A DNA stretch of 43,318 nucleotides from an uncultured Treponema sp. (GTDB taxonomy: Bacteria; Spirochaetota; Spirochaetia; Treponematales; Treponemataceae), in assembly GCA_946628495.1 (NCBI GenBank), contig CAMOWQ010000004.1, positions 1 through 43,318 of the forward strand, given 5' to 3'. The notes under the pieces were generated by a model that saw only the letters and a program-made list of their open reading frames with translations, had not been told where the DNA came from and did no database searches. The position numbers were made by a program, and so were the translations under genes. Positions 36,165-43,318 of this stretch are shown here, in pieces (within the stretch, counting starts at the first letter, position 1; each line of letters starts with the position of its first letter).

Positions 36165-37391
36165 ATGGACAGGCAGCTTGCATTAAGAATTTTCGAAGGT
36201 TTTTCCATTCACAGGTGGAACGATTTAATTCGTCCGTTTGATATGGTCGAAATGGATAAAGCTGCCGAAAAAATGGTTCTTGCTTATATAATCGGGAAAT
36301 ATGAAGAAAATAAAGGGAAAGTTATAAACTGGAACTGGATGATTTATGCCTCCATTTTTGATCTTCTTAGAAAAATTGCCTTGTGTGATATAAAAGCACC
36401 TGTTCAGCAGATGTTAAGCCGTGAATTTCCAGAAGAATATATGCGTCTTAATGAATGGGTTTTGAATCAATACAGGCTGCTTATTCATGATGATGAAATT
36501 TTTTCTCAATTTACCATTTATATCGGACAAAAATCCGGTTCTTTTTCAATTCCTGCAGAACTTTCAGAAACAATTCGTGTTTATAAAGCCGCACATAAAT
36601 TTTCAACGATACGCGAATTAGAAATGCTCAGTGTTGTTAATGAAAAGGAACGTCTTTCTGATATAAAATCCATGCTTGAAAAAGAAATTCAGCCGTTTCT
36701 TGATTTGGAAGGACTTCAGAAACTTATGACACATCAGAAAGCATTTGAATTCCTGTTAAAAATTGAACAGCTGCGTTTTCAGACCAGATGGAATCAGACT
36801 CCACGCGTTCCTGAAACATCTGTTCTAGGACATTGTTTTTTTGTTGCAATAATGACGGTTCTTCTTGGCCGGGAATCTAATCAAAAAATGTGCAGTCGCC
36901 GCGAAATAAATAATTTCTTTTCCGCTCTTTTTCATGATTTGCCTGAATCTGTAACGAGGGATATTATTTCTCCTGTAAAGCAGGCAACGGATGATCTTCC
37001 CGCAATCGTAAAAAAAATCGAAGATGAAATTGTAAATAAAGAGCTTGTTCCTTTTATGGAGCCTTTTTTCCGTGATGAACTTATTTATTATACAAGCGAT
37101 GAATTTTCTGACAGAATTATTTCTGAAGATGGAACTGTTAAGACGGTTTCTTGGGAAGAATTGAATTCTCTGTATAATAAGCCTGAATATAATCCTGTTG
37201 ACGGTCGTCTTGTCAGAATATGTGATCATTTTTCGGCCCTTATGGAAGCTGATATTTCCATTAAGCATGGTATAACTTCTACACATCTTACGGGCGGTAA
37301 AGAAGGCCTCCTTAAGCATTATGGAAAAGATGAAGTTATCAGCGGAATTAATGTTTATGAATTTTTTAATGATGTAGTATCTGCCTCTTAA
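36165..37391 (+). CDS. HD-domain protein, YfbR-like
   Basis: A 408-residue soluble protein. The second half resembles YfbR-type 5'-deoxynucleotidases: RFQTRWNQTPRVPETSVLGH with His223, the HD pair His257-Asp258 in LFHDLPESVTRDIISPVKQ (compare the family HDxxExxTGDxxTPVK), and a late Asp in RICDHFSALMEA. The first 190 residues are an N-terminal extension without a recognised fold, making this about twice the size of YfbR. Probably metal-dependent phosphohydrolase; the substrate is unknown. It follows the unknown gene by two bases. Confidence 0.8.
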   Translation: MDRQLALRIFEGFSIHRWNDLIRPFDMVEMDKAAEKMVLAYIIGKYEENKGKVINWNWMIYASIFDLLRKIALCDIKAPVQQMLSREFPEEYMRLNEWVLNQYRLLIHDDEIFSQFTIYIGQKSGSFSIPAELSETIRVYKAAHKFSTIRELEMLSVVNEKERLSDIKSMLEKEIQPFLDLEGLQKLMTHQKAFEFLLKIEQLRFQTRWNQTPRVPETSVLGHCFFVAIMTVLLGRESNQKMCSRREINNFFSALFHDLPESVTRDIISPVKQATDDLPAIVKKIEDEIVNKELVPFMEPFFRDELIYYTSDEFSDRIISEDGTVKTVSWEELNSLYNKPEYNPVDGRLVRICDHFSALMEADISIKHGITSTHLTGGKEGLLKHYGKDEVISGINVYEFFNDVVSAS

Positions 37392-37435
37392 AAAAAATTG
37401 TGTTAATTTGTCAAAAATAATTCTTGCTTTTCAAT

Positions 37436-37451
37436 AAAATAACGTTATTTT
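37436..37451. promoter_or_regulatory. perfect 16-bp palindrome before the tocopherol-cyclase-like gene
   Basis: AAAATAACGTTATTTT is perfectly self-complementary and lies eight bases before the ATG at 37459, among AT-rich promoter-like DNA. A perfect TATAAT at 37453-37458 abuts the ATG, so it cannot produce a transcript containing that ATG. It may be an operator. Confidence 0.4.
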
Positions 37452-37458
37452 TTATAAT

Positions 37459-38640
37459 ATGAATAAATCTGATATTAAGCGTAATTTCTGGATGCTTAAC
37501 GGTAAATTTGCCAGAAAAGGTTATGACTGGTGGTGGCACAATTTTACGGCGGTAAATGACAGCACTGGTGAGGAAAGAAGTTTTTTTATTGAATATTTTA
37601 CATGTAATCCAGCTCTTTCTTTGAACGGGAAAGCGGAAAATGGAGATTGTAGTCCAGTTTGTGGACAGTTGCCTGCAAATAAGGAAAATCATATACGGCC
37701 AAGCTATCTTATGGTGAAATGCGGCTGGTGGGGAGAAAAGGCAGTTCAACTTCACCGGTTTATTGGCTGGAATTCTGTTCAGATTAATTGTGATGATAAT
37801 GGCTATCATCTTACGGCAAAAGATTGTTCAGCCTGCGAAACTCATCTTACTGGAAATGTTGAAATTTCTGCGGAAGAGGCTGCTTTGCATCCTGAATGGA
37901 TGTGTGATTCTGGCAAAATGAGCTGGGATATCAATGTAGATAAAAAAGTTGCCTTTAATGTCGGATACGGAGCGGGAAGTCTTTTTAGAAAAATGAAAGC
38001 TTTTGAAATGTACTGGCATGCAGAAGGAATGAAATCTCTTTATAGTGGAACGATTATTTGTAACGGTGAAAAATATACAGTTGTGCCTGAACGTTCTTTT
38101 GGTTATGCGGATAAAAACTGGGGTGCTGATTTTACTTCTCCATGGGTATGGCTTTCTTCATGTGATTTAATCAGTAAAAAGACCGGAAAACGTCTTGAAA
38201 ATTCAGTGTTCGATATAGGCGGCGGCAGACCGAAAGTTTTTGGAGTTGCCCTTAACCGCAAGCTTCTTAGTGATTTCTGGTATGAAGGAAAATCCTATGA
38301 ATTTAATTTTTCAAAATTCTGGACATGCTGCAGAACGAAATTCGACTGTCAGGAAACTGATGATAAAATAATATGGTATGTAAGACAGGAAACGAATAAG
38401 GCTGTAATGGAAACTTCCGTTGAATGTGCTAAATCAGAAATGCTTCTTGTTAATTATGAATCTCCAGACGGTGAAAAAAGGCATAATCGTCTTTGGAACG
38501 GCGGAACAGGACATGGAACTGTAAAACTGTATAAAAAGAATGCCTTCGCGGGCAAACAGAAAAGGCTTGAGCTGGTTGATGAAATTGAAGCCCGTCATAT
38601 AGGCTGCGAATGGGGCGAATATTGCAGGGCTTCTGAATAA
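37459..38640 (+). CDS. tocopherol-cyclase-like (lipocalin-related) protein
   Basis: A 393-residue soluble protein without signal peptide. The diagnostic part is YADKNWGADFTSPWVWLSSCDL near residues 214-235, matching the YAEKNWGxxFPxxWxWxQ motif of plant and cyanobacterial tocopherol cyclase VTE1. Together with the N-terminal GYDWWWHNFTA this suggests the two-barrel fold shared with CrtC/AttH-type proteins. A tocopherol pathway is not expected in a spirochaete, so the substrate is likely another lipid or quinone. The ATG at 37459 has no ribosome binding site; Met12 at 37492 is an alternative. Confidence 0.72.
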   Translation: MNKSDIKRNFWMLNGKFARKGYDWWWHNFTAVNDSTGEERSFFIEYFTCNPALSLNGKAENGDCSPVCGQLPANKENHIRPSYLMVKCGWWGEKAVQLHRFIGWNSVQINCDDNGYHLTAKDCSACETHLTGNVEISAEEAALHPEWMCDSGKMSWDINVDKKVAFNVGYGAGSLFRKMKAFEMYWHAEGMKSLYSGTIICNGEKYTVVPERSFGYADKNWGADFTSPWVWLSSCDLISKKTGKRLENSVFDIGGGRPKVFGVALNRKLLSDFWYEGKSYEFNFSKFWTCCRTKFDCQETDDKIIWYVRQETNKAVMETSVECAKSEMLLVNYESPDGEKRHNRLWNGGTGHGTVKLYKKNAFAGKQKRLELVDEIEARHIGCEWGEYCRASE

Positions 38641-38676
38641 AAATATTTTTTTCTGATGCAGTATTTTTTGCTAAAA

Positions 38677-39399
38677 TTATATCTGCATCAGATAGTTTGA
38701 AAATTCTTTTTTCTGTCCGCGCCAGAATGCAGTAAAATTATTCCTAGTTCCAAAAAAGAAAAGTCCTTCTGCCCATTTACACCATTCTTCCGACCAGTCC
38801 GTTTGTGTTTTTAATCCGAACAGGGCACTTGCCATAATTACTATATGACTGTCGTGCGTGCATATAATGTCCAGCATGCCTTTTTCAGTTTGTGCAGGAC
38901 GTTGTTTTGAATCAAGCGTCTGACTGAAAATTGCATCAAGAATTGTTTTTGTTTCCTGTTCAAGGGTTATGCCGCGGGAACCTTGTGTATCATGAATCTG
39001 AAGAAAATGAAAATATTCATACCAGCCGACACCTCCCTGTTCCTTTGGACGAGGGTCTCCCTGAATGTGGCAGAATGAATGAGATGTAAGTTTCTCCTTG
39101 TCATTTGAAATGTCGTTGTCCGGTTTAAAATTGTCTGGAACGCATTTTATTATTTCCTGAACAGTCTGCATGCATCTTCCTACAGGACTGCTTCTCATAA
39201 TTCCGATTTTTCTGTCAATGCTGCTGCCAATGTCATTTGCCATTTTAATTCCATTTGGCGTGAGCATTAAGTTTGAATAGTCTCCGTCAGGAGGATTTGT
39301 GTATCGTTCCGCATGCCTTATAAAAGCAACTGTATTAACGCCGTCTGGAATTTCTTTTGCGGCATCTTTCATCCATAAGTTAGTAGAATTAAAAGTCAT
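38677..39399 (-). CDS. histidine phosphatase superfamily protein
   Basis: A 240-residue soluble protein with the catalytic RHAE motif (VAFIRHAERYTN, Arg28-His29), the SSPVGRCMQTVQEI helix with its second arginine, and the C-terminal ICTHDSHIVIMASAL with the second histidine. These mark the phosphoglycerate-mutase-like fold. It could be a small-molecule phosphatase; the substrate is not deducible. It has no ribosome binding site and a -10 eight bases from the ATG. It is divergent from lon. Confidence 0.85.
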   Translation of the reverse strand: MTFNSTNLWMKDAAKEIPDGVNTVAFIRHAERYTNPPDGDYSNLMLTPNGIKMANDIGSSIDRKIGIMRSSPVGRCMQTVQEIIKCVPDNFKPDNDISNDKEKLTSHSFCHIQGDPRPKEQGGVGWYEYFHFLQIHDTQGSRGITLEQETKTILDAIFSQTLDSKQRPAQTEKGMLDIICTHDSHIVIMASALFGLKTQTDWSEEWCKWAEGLFFFGTRNNFTAFWRGQKKEFSNYLMQI

Positions 39400-39407
39400 A
39401 TCTGTAG

Positions 39408-39435
39408 TTTATCATATAAATCATCGGAAGTCCAA
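39408..39435 (-). promoter_or_regulatory. promoter of the histidine phosphatase gene
   Basis: TTGGAC (39430-39435) and GATAAA (39408-39413) are 16 bases apart on the minus strand, with eight bases from the -10 to the ATG at 39399. No ribosome binding site is seen. Confidence 0.4.
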
Positions 39436-39498
39436 ATAATAGAAAGTTCTTTTTTTGGCGTAAAAAATCTTTAGTAGTGCTATCCATTGTAAATAAAT

Positions 39499-39528
39499 TT
39501 GACGTAAAGGGTTTTGTATTATTATATT
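39499..39528 (+). promoter_or_regulatory. lon promoter
   Basis: TTGACG (39499-39504) and TATATT (39523-39528) are 18 bases apart. Seven bases separate the -10 from the lon ATG at 39536 and no ribosome binding site is present, which predicts a leaderless message. No CIRCE-type heat-shock repeat was seen. Confidence 0.55.
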
Positions 39529-39535
39529 TGTTACT

Positions 39536-42055
39536 ATGAATGATACAAATGAAGAAAAAATTGACGGAATCGAAAATGATTCTGAAAAAGATATTATAAA
39601 TGCGGAAGAGTATGGTGTTGAATCTGATGATGAGGAAAAAATATCAGATGAAAATTCTATAGCTACAACAGAACAGCTTCTTCCTGAAAAACTTCCTGTA
39701 ATTGTAATGCAGGGACGTCCTATGTTTCCTGGAATTTATACTCCGCTTATGCTTAATTCTCCGGATGATGTAAAATCTGTCGAAAATGCATACTCGGATA
39801 ACGGCTTTATTGGAATTGTCCTTCAGAAAACGTCAAAAGAAGAACCCGGTGTTGAAGATTTGTATTCTGTTGGAACTGCGGCTCGAATTCTTAAAAAGAT
39901 TAATCTTCCTGACGGTGGAATAAACGTGTTTATTTCTACAATAAAACGTTTTAGGATTAAAAAAGGCCTTCATAATTCATCTCCTATGGTTGTTGCAGTT
40001 GAGTATTTAAAAGATGAGGAAGATGATACATTCGAAGTAAAAGCTCTGACCAGGGCACTTATAACCGAAATGAAGGAAGTTTCTGAAAATAATCCGCTGT
40101 TTTCTGAAGAAATGCGCCTTAATATGGTGAATATTGATAATCCTGGAAAAATTGCAGATTTTATTGCTTCTATTCTTAATGTCTCAGCCGAAGAACAGCA
40201 GAAAATTCTTGAAACTATAAATGTACGTCAAAGAATGGAGCAGGTTCTTGTATTTATTAAAAAAGAACAGGAATTGCTGCGGGTTCAGAAAAAAATTCAG
40301 CGTGAAATTAACGAAAAAGTTGATAAAAATCAGCGGGATTATTTTTTGCGTGAAGAACTTAAGGCAATTCAGGAAGAACTTGGAGAAAATCTTGACGGTG
40401 ATGCAACAGATTATCAGAAATTTAAGAAGAAGATTGAAGAACTTGCCTTTGAAGGTGAAATAAAAGAAGCGGTTGCAAGTGAACTGTCTAAATTTTCTCA
40501 AATGGATCCGAATTATCCTGAATATATAGGAACCCGTAACTTCCTTGAACTTGTTTGTCAGCTTCCTTGGGAAAACAACAGGGATATACCGGTTTCTAAA
40601 CCTGCTGATTTTTCTCTTGAAAATGCACGGAAGATTCTTGATAGGGATCATTTCGGTCTTGATGATGTTAAAAAAAGAATTATAGAATATCTTGCCGTTC
40701 GTAAGATGAAAAATGATTCAAAAGGTTCGATTATTATTCTTGTTGGACCTCCGGGCGTTGGTAAAACGAGTATCGGAAAATCTATTGCTGCTGCAATGAA
40801 CAGGCCTTTTTACCGATTTTCTGTCGGAGGTCTTAGAGACGAAGCTGAAATTAAAGGACACAGGCGTACATATATCGGCGCAATGCCTGGTAAAATCATT
40901 CAGGGATTAAAAATAACTAAAAGCCGCAATCCTGTTTTTATGATTGATGAAGTCGATAAAATGGGTGAAAGTCATAACGGAGATCCTGCTTCGGCTTTGC
41001 TGGAAGTTCTTGATCCTGAGCAGAACGTAAATTTCCGCGATAATTACCTTGATTTGCCGTTTGATATTTCAAATGTGCTGTTTATTCTTACCGCTAATAC
41101 ACTTGATTCTATTCCGGGACCTCTTATTGACAGGGCAGAAGTAATCCAGCTTTCGGGGTATATAGATCAGGAAAAAATAGAAATTGCTAAGCATTATCTT
41201 ATACCAAAAAATCTTGAAAAAAACGGTTTGAAAAAGAATCAGGTAAAATATACAAAAGCGGCACTTCTTGAAATTGCACGTGAATATGCAAGAGAAGCCG
41301 GGGTTCGTAATTACGAAAAATGCATAGATAAAATTCACCGTAAGATTGTAACAAAACTGATAGATAGTCAGGAAAATGTAGTTTCTGCTGCAGACTCTTC
41401 AGACACTCCTGCTATGGAACTTCCTGTAACAATAGACAGCGGAGATTTGTATGACTATCTTGGAAAACCTGTTTTTGATGAATCTGAAATAAAGGCGGCA
41501 AAAGTTCCGGGAACCGCTATAGGTCTTGCATGGACAAGTATGGGTGGTGATACACTTCTTATAGAAGCTGCATCGTTTGCAGGAAAATCAGGGCTTGTGC
41601 TTACAGGGCAGATGGGCGATGTAATGAAGGAGTCTTGTCAGATTGCCTTTAACTGGGCCAGAAAATTTGTTCTTGATAAAAAAATTAAAAAGCCTGAATG
41701 GTTTGAAAAAAATGTAGTTCATCTTCATATTCCTGAAGGTGCAACTCCAAAAGATGGTCCTAGTGCAGGAATTACAATGGCAACGGCTTTTGTTTCCCTC
41801 TTTTTCGGAAAAACAATAAAACCTTCTCTTGCAATGACTGGTGAATTATCACTTACGGGGCAGGTTTTGCCGATTGGCGGGTTACGTGAAAAAACAGTTG
41901 CAGCAAAACGTAATAAAATAAAAACAATTATCATACCAAAGGCAAATGTTCGTGATCTTGATGAAATTCCAGAAAACGTAAAATCTGGTATAAATTTTAT
42001 TCCTGTTACGGATGTAAAAGAGGTCTTAAAAGAAGCTCTGAAACTTATATTGTAA
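39536..42055 (+). CDS. lon: ATP-dependent protease Lon
   Basis: Lon degrades misfolded and regulatory proteins in the cytoplasm. The 839-residue protein has an acidic N-terminal extension of about 50 residues, the LAN substrate-binding domain (LPVIVMQGRPMFPG), a coiled-coil region, the AAA+ module with Walker A GPPGVGKT near residues 404-411 and Walker B VFMIDEVDKM, and the protease domain with catalytic Ser743 (PKDGPSAG) and Lys786 (LREKTVAAK). All key residues are present. The gene is divergent from the histidine phosphatase gene and followed by a hairpin cluster. Confidence 0.98.
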   Translation: MNDTNEEKIDGIENDSEKDIINAEEYGVESDDEEKISDENSIATTEQLLPEKLPVIVMQGRPMFPGIYTPLMLNSPDDVKSVENAYSDNGFIGIVLQKTSKEEPGVEDLYSVGTAARILKKINLPDGGINVFISTIKRFRIKKGLHNSSPMVVAVEYLKDEEDDTFEVKALTRALITEMKEVSENNPLFSEEMRLNMVNIDNPGKIADFIASILNVSAEEQQKILETINVRQRMEQVLVFIKKEQELLRVQKKIQREINEKVDKNQRDYFLREELKAIQEELGENLDGDATDYQKFKKKIEELAFEGEIKEAVASELSKFSQMDPNYPEYIGTRNFLELVCQLPWENNRDIPVSKPADFSLENARKILDRDHFGLDDVKKRIIEYLAVRKMKNDSKGSIIILVGPPGVGKTSIGKSIAAAMNRPFYRFSVGGLRDEAEIKGHRRTYIGAMPGKIIQGLKITKSRNPVFMIDEVDKMGESHNGDPASALLEVLDPEQNVNFRDNYLDLPFDISNVLFILTANTLDSIPGPLIDRAEVIQLSGYIDQEKIEIAKHYLIPKNLEKNGLKKNQVKYTKAALLEIAREYAREAGVRNYEKCIDKIHRKIVTKLIDSQENVVSAADSSDTPAMELPVTIDSGDLYDYLGKPVFDESEIKAAKVPGTAIGLAWTSMGGDTLLIEAASFAGKSGLVLTGQMGDVMKESCQIAFNWARKFVLDKKIKKPEWFEKNVVHLHIPEGATPKDGPSAGITMATAFVSLFFGKTIKPSLAMTGELSLTGQVLPIGGLREKTVAAKRNKIKTIIIPKANVRDLDEIPENVKSGINFIPVTDVKEVLKEALKLIL

Positions 42056-42105
42056 TATTCAATAAAAAATGATATTTTATAAATTGACATTTTATATAGG
42101 AGCTA

Positions 42106-42142
42106 AGCAAAAAACTGCCAGAAATACTGTCAGTTTTTTGCT
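42106..42142. terminator. hairpin after lon, terminator-like
   Basis: AGCAAAAAACTG (42106-42117) and CAGTTTTTTGCT (42131-42142) are a perfect 12-bp inverted repeat with three further inner pairs (CAG/CTG). The T run is within the stem, so it can act on both strands but is not a textbook terminator. Confidence 0.6.
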
Positions 42143-42145
42143 TTC

Positions 42146-42247
42146 AAAGTTTGCGTTGCAAACTTTATATTTATTGCACATTCTCACTGTGTTACGAATG
42201 TGCGTAAAAAGTCAATTCGGAAACAGAAGTTTCCTCATCGACTTTTT
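42146..42247 (+). ncRNA. structured 5' leader of the Fe-S scaffold gene (three further hairpins)
   Basis: Three more perfect hairpins follow: AAAGTTTGC/GCAAACTTT with loop GTT (42146-42166), GCACATTC/GAATGTGC (42176-42203), and a nested pair AAAAAGTC/GACTTTTT (42206-42247) enclosing GGAAAC/GTTTCC (42219-42234). The last ends three bases before the AGGAG of the next gene. Could be a regulatory leader or a palindromic repeat; no known riboswitch is recognised. Confidence 0.45.
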
Positions 42248-42261
42248 ATAGGAGTAAAAAC

Positions 42262-42963
42262 ATGACATACACTGCAGAAGTGGAACATATGTGTCCTTTG
42301 GCTAAAGGCGCATATCATGGACCTGCCCCAATTCCTGAAGAAGGAGAATGGGTAAAGGTTAAGAAAATTGAAGACGTTTCTGGTTTTACACACGGAATCG
42401 GTTGGTGTGCACCACAGCAGGGTGCTTGTAAACTTTCTTTGAACGTAAAGAATGGTGTTATCGAAGAAGCACTCGTTGAGACTATCGGTTGTTCTGGTAT
42501 GACACACTCAGCTGCTATGGCTTCTGAAATCCTCATTGGAAAAACATTGCTTGAAGCTTTAAATACTGACCTTGTATGTGACGCTATCAACACAGCTATG
42601 CGTGAACTTTTCATGCAGATTGTTTACGGTCGTACACAGTCAGCTTATTCTAAAGACGGACTTAAAGTTGGTGCTTCTCTTGAAGACCTTGGAAAGAACC
42701 TCCGTTCACAGGTTGGTACAATGTTTGCTACACGCAAAACAGGTCCTCGCTATCTCGAAATGACAGAAGGATATGTAGAAACTTGTGCTGTTGATAAAGA
42801 TAATCAGATTATTGGTTACAACTGTATCAATTTCGGTAAATTGATGGATGCTCTTAAAGCTGGAAAACCAGCTCAGGAAGCAATTGAAGGTGCACGTACA
42901 CATTATGGTCGTGTAACTGCTGATCAGGGTATGGTTCGCCTCATCGACCCAAGAAAGGAGTAG
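42262..42963 (+). CDS. iron-sulfur cluster assembly scaffold protein (IscU/NifU-like)
   Basis: A 233-residue protein related to the IscU/NifU N-terminal scaffold on which Fe-S clusters are built. Candidate ligand cysteines are Cys49 (HGIGWCAPQ), Cys56 and Cys77 in the family stretch IGCSGMTHSAAMASEIL. Two more cysteines (CAVDKDNQIIGYNC) lie in the C-terminal third, which is longer than in IscU. Codons are more uniform and strongly biased than in neighbours, as in highly expressed genes. AGGAG is seven bases before the ATG. It is three bases from the GGGtGRT gene, a pairing known from anaerobes. Confidence 0.88.
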   Translation: MTYTAEVEHMCPLAKGAYHGPAPIPEEGEWVKVKKIEDVSGFTHGIGWCAPQQGACKLSLNVKNGVIEEALVETIGCSGMTHSAAMASEILIGKTLLEALNTDLVCDAINTAMRELFMQIVYGRTQSAYSKDGLKVGASLEDLGKNLRSQVGTMFATRKTGPRYLEMTEGYVETCAVDKDNQIIGYNCINFGKLMDALKAGKPAQEAIEGARTHYGRVTADQGMVRLIDPRKE

Positions 42964-42966
42964 AAA

Positions 42967-43318
42967 ATGGCATTGTTTGAAGATTTTGAAGGCCGCATTC
43001 CTCAGGTAAATAAGGCACTTAAAGAATATGGTTTTAAAGAAGGTGAAGCTGGATTAAACGAAGCTCGTGACCTTTGTAAAGCTCGTGGATTCGATCCATA
43101 TGAGATCTGTCAGTCAACACAGCAGATTTGTTTTGAAGATGCAAAATGGGCTTATGTATTAGGTTCTGCAATTGCAATTAAAGAAGCTGAAAAAACTGGT
43201 GACAAATCTGGTTCTACAGCTGCAGCAAACATTGGTAAAGGACTTCAGGCTTTCTGTCTTCCTGGTTCTGTAGCTGATGACCGTAAAGTTGGTCTTGGAC
43301 ACGGAAACCTTGGTGCAC
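42967..43318 (+). CDS. GGGtGRT family protein, 5' part only
   Basis: The first 117 codons of a frame cut by the window end. It begins MALFEDFEGRIPQVNKALKE and includes ARGFDPYEICQSTQQICFEDAKWAYVLGSAIAIKEAE, which I recognise as the start of the GGGtGRT protein family found next to the Fe-S scaffold gene in anaerobes. The namesake motif lies beyond the visible part. GGAG six bases upstream supports the ATG. Codon bias matches its neighbour. Its function is not established; Fe-S metabolism is inferred from context. Confidence 0.82.
   Translation, partial: MALFEDFEGRIPQVNKALKEYGFKEGEAGLNEARDLCKARGFDPYEICQSTQQICFEDAKWAYVLGSAIAIKEAEKTGDKSGSTAAANIGKGLQAFCLPGSVADDRKVGLGHGNLGA

Larger units (their letters stand above)
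42088..42254. repeat. direct repeats flanking a hairpin cluster
   Basis: Sequences of the form ACATTTTATATAGGAG (42087-42102 region) and ACTTTTTATAGGAG (42241-42254) flank the hairpin cluster. Both contain TATAGGAG; only the second serves as a ribosome binding site. The layout would suit an inserted palindromic element. Confidence 0.4.

Noticed and set aside
39408-39528. Heat-shock control element (CIRCE type) upstream of lon
   Set aside because: No long inverted repeat of that type was found between the divergent promoters; only standard promoter boxes were seen.
42069-42251. Frame of 60 codons between lon and the Fe-S scaffold gene, ending in its ribosome binding site
   Set aside because: No ribosome binding site before the ATG, and its bases are almost entirely taken up by four perfect hairpins, which explains the sequence better than coding.

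Overview
The window looks like a spirochaete chromosome, most likely a host-associated Treponema. The DNA is AT-rich and genes are packed with ATGA or TAATG overlaps. Several gene orders match what I remember of T. pallidum: uvrA followed by an LptD-like barrel; phoH, pgpH, ybeY, a TlyC/CorC protein and a TPR protein; cheW, a DegT-like protein, nadK and recN. Lipoproteins and a lipoprotein with InlB-type repeats plus a SUMF1 domain also fit. No IS element, prophage, CRISPR array, tRNA or rRNA was seen, so this is core rather than mobile DNA.

Layout. 1-2937: secA (minus). 3229-6944: a plus-strand cluster of a lipoprotein, a one-pass membrane protein, a Nudix hydrolase, an SH3-like lipoprotein and a NeuB/SpsE-type sialate synthase. 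6988-7782: coaX (minus). 7940-10997: hisS and a very large signal peptidase I. 11092-12906: a sodium:solute symporter (minus) with an elaborate control region. 12973-16377: a large surface lipoprotein. 16501-22964: uvrA and lptD. 23009-29157: phoH, pgpH, ybeY, corC and a TPR protein. 29189-30082 (minus): an FN3/TPR exported protein, divergent from comF. 31185-37391: cheW, DegT-like, nadK, recN, an unknown protein and a YfbR-like HD protein. 37459-39399: a tocopherol-cyclase-like protein and a histidine phosphatase. 39536-42055: lon. 42262-end: an IscU/NifU-like Fe-S scaffold and the start of a GGGtGRT protein.

The most striking discovery is upstream of the symporter on the minus strand. A 24-codon leader peptide with six consecutive tyrosine codons lies inside a four-segment RNA fold: a 1:2 hairpin, a 2:3 antiterminator and a 3:4 terminator with a U tract. 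This is the architecture of ribosome-mediated attenuation as in trp, his and pheA, but reading tyrosine and controlling a transporter. It predicts that the symporter carries tyrosine or a related aromatic compound. The leader promoter also carries a near-perfect 12-bp inverted repeat that could bind a repressor.

Other points: several genes have a promoter -10 box only 6-8 bases before the ATG and no ribosome binding site, suggesting leaderless mRNAs. The lepB promoter is bracketed by a perfect 11-bp inverted repeat. The DegT-like protein in the cheW cluster lacks the PLP-binding lysine. A cluster of hairpins precedes the Fe-S scaffold gene.
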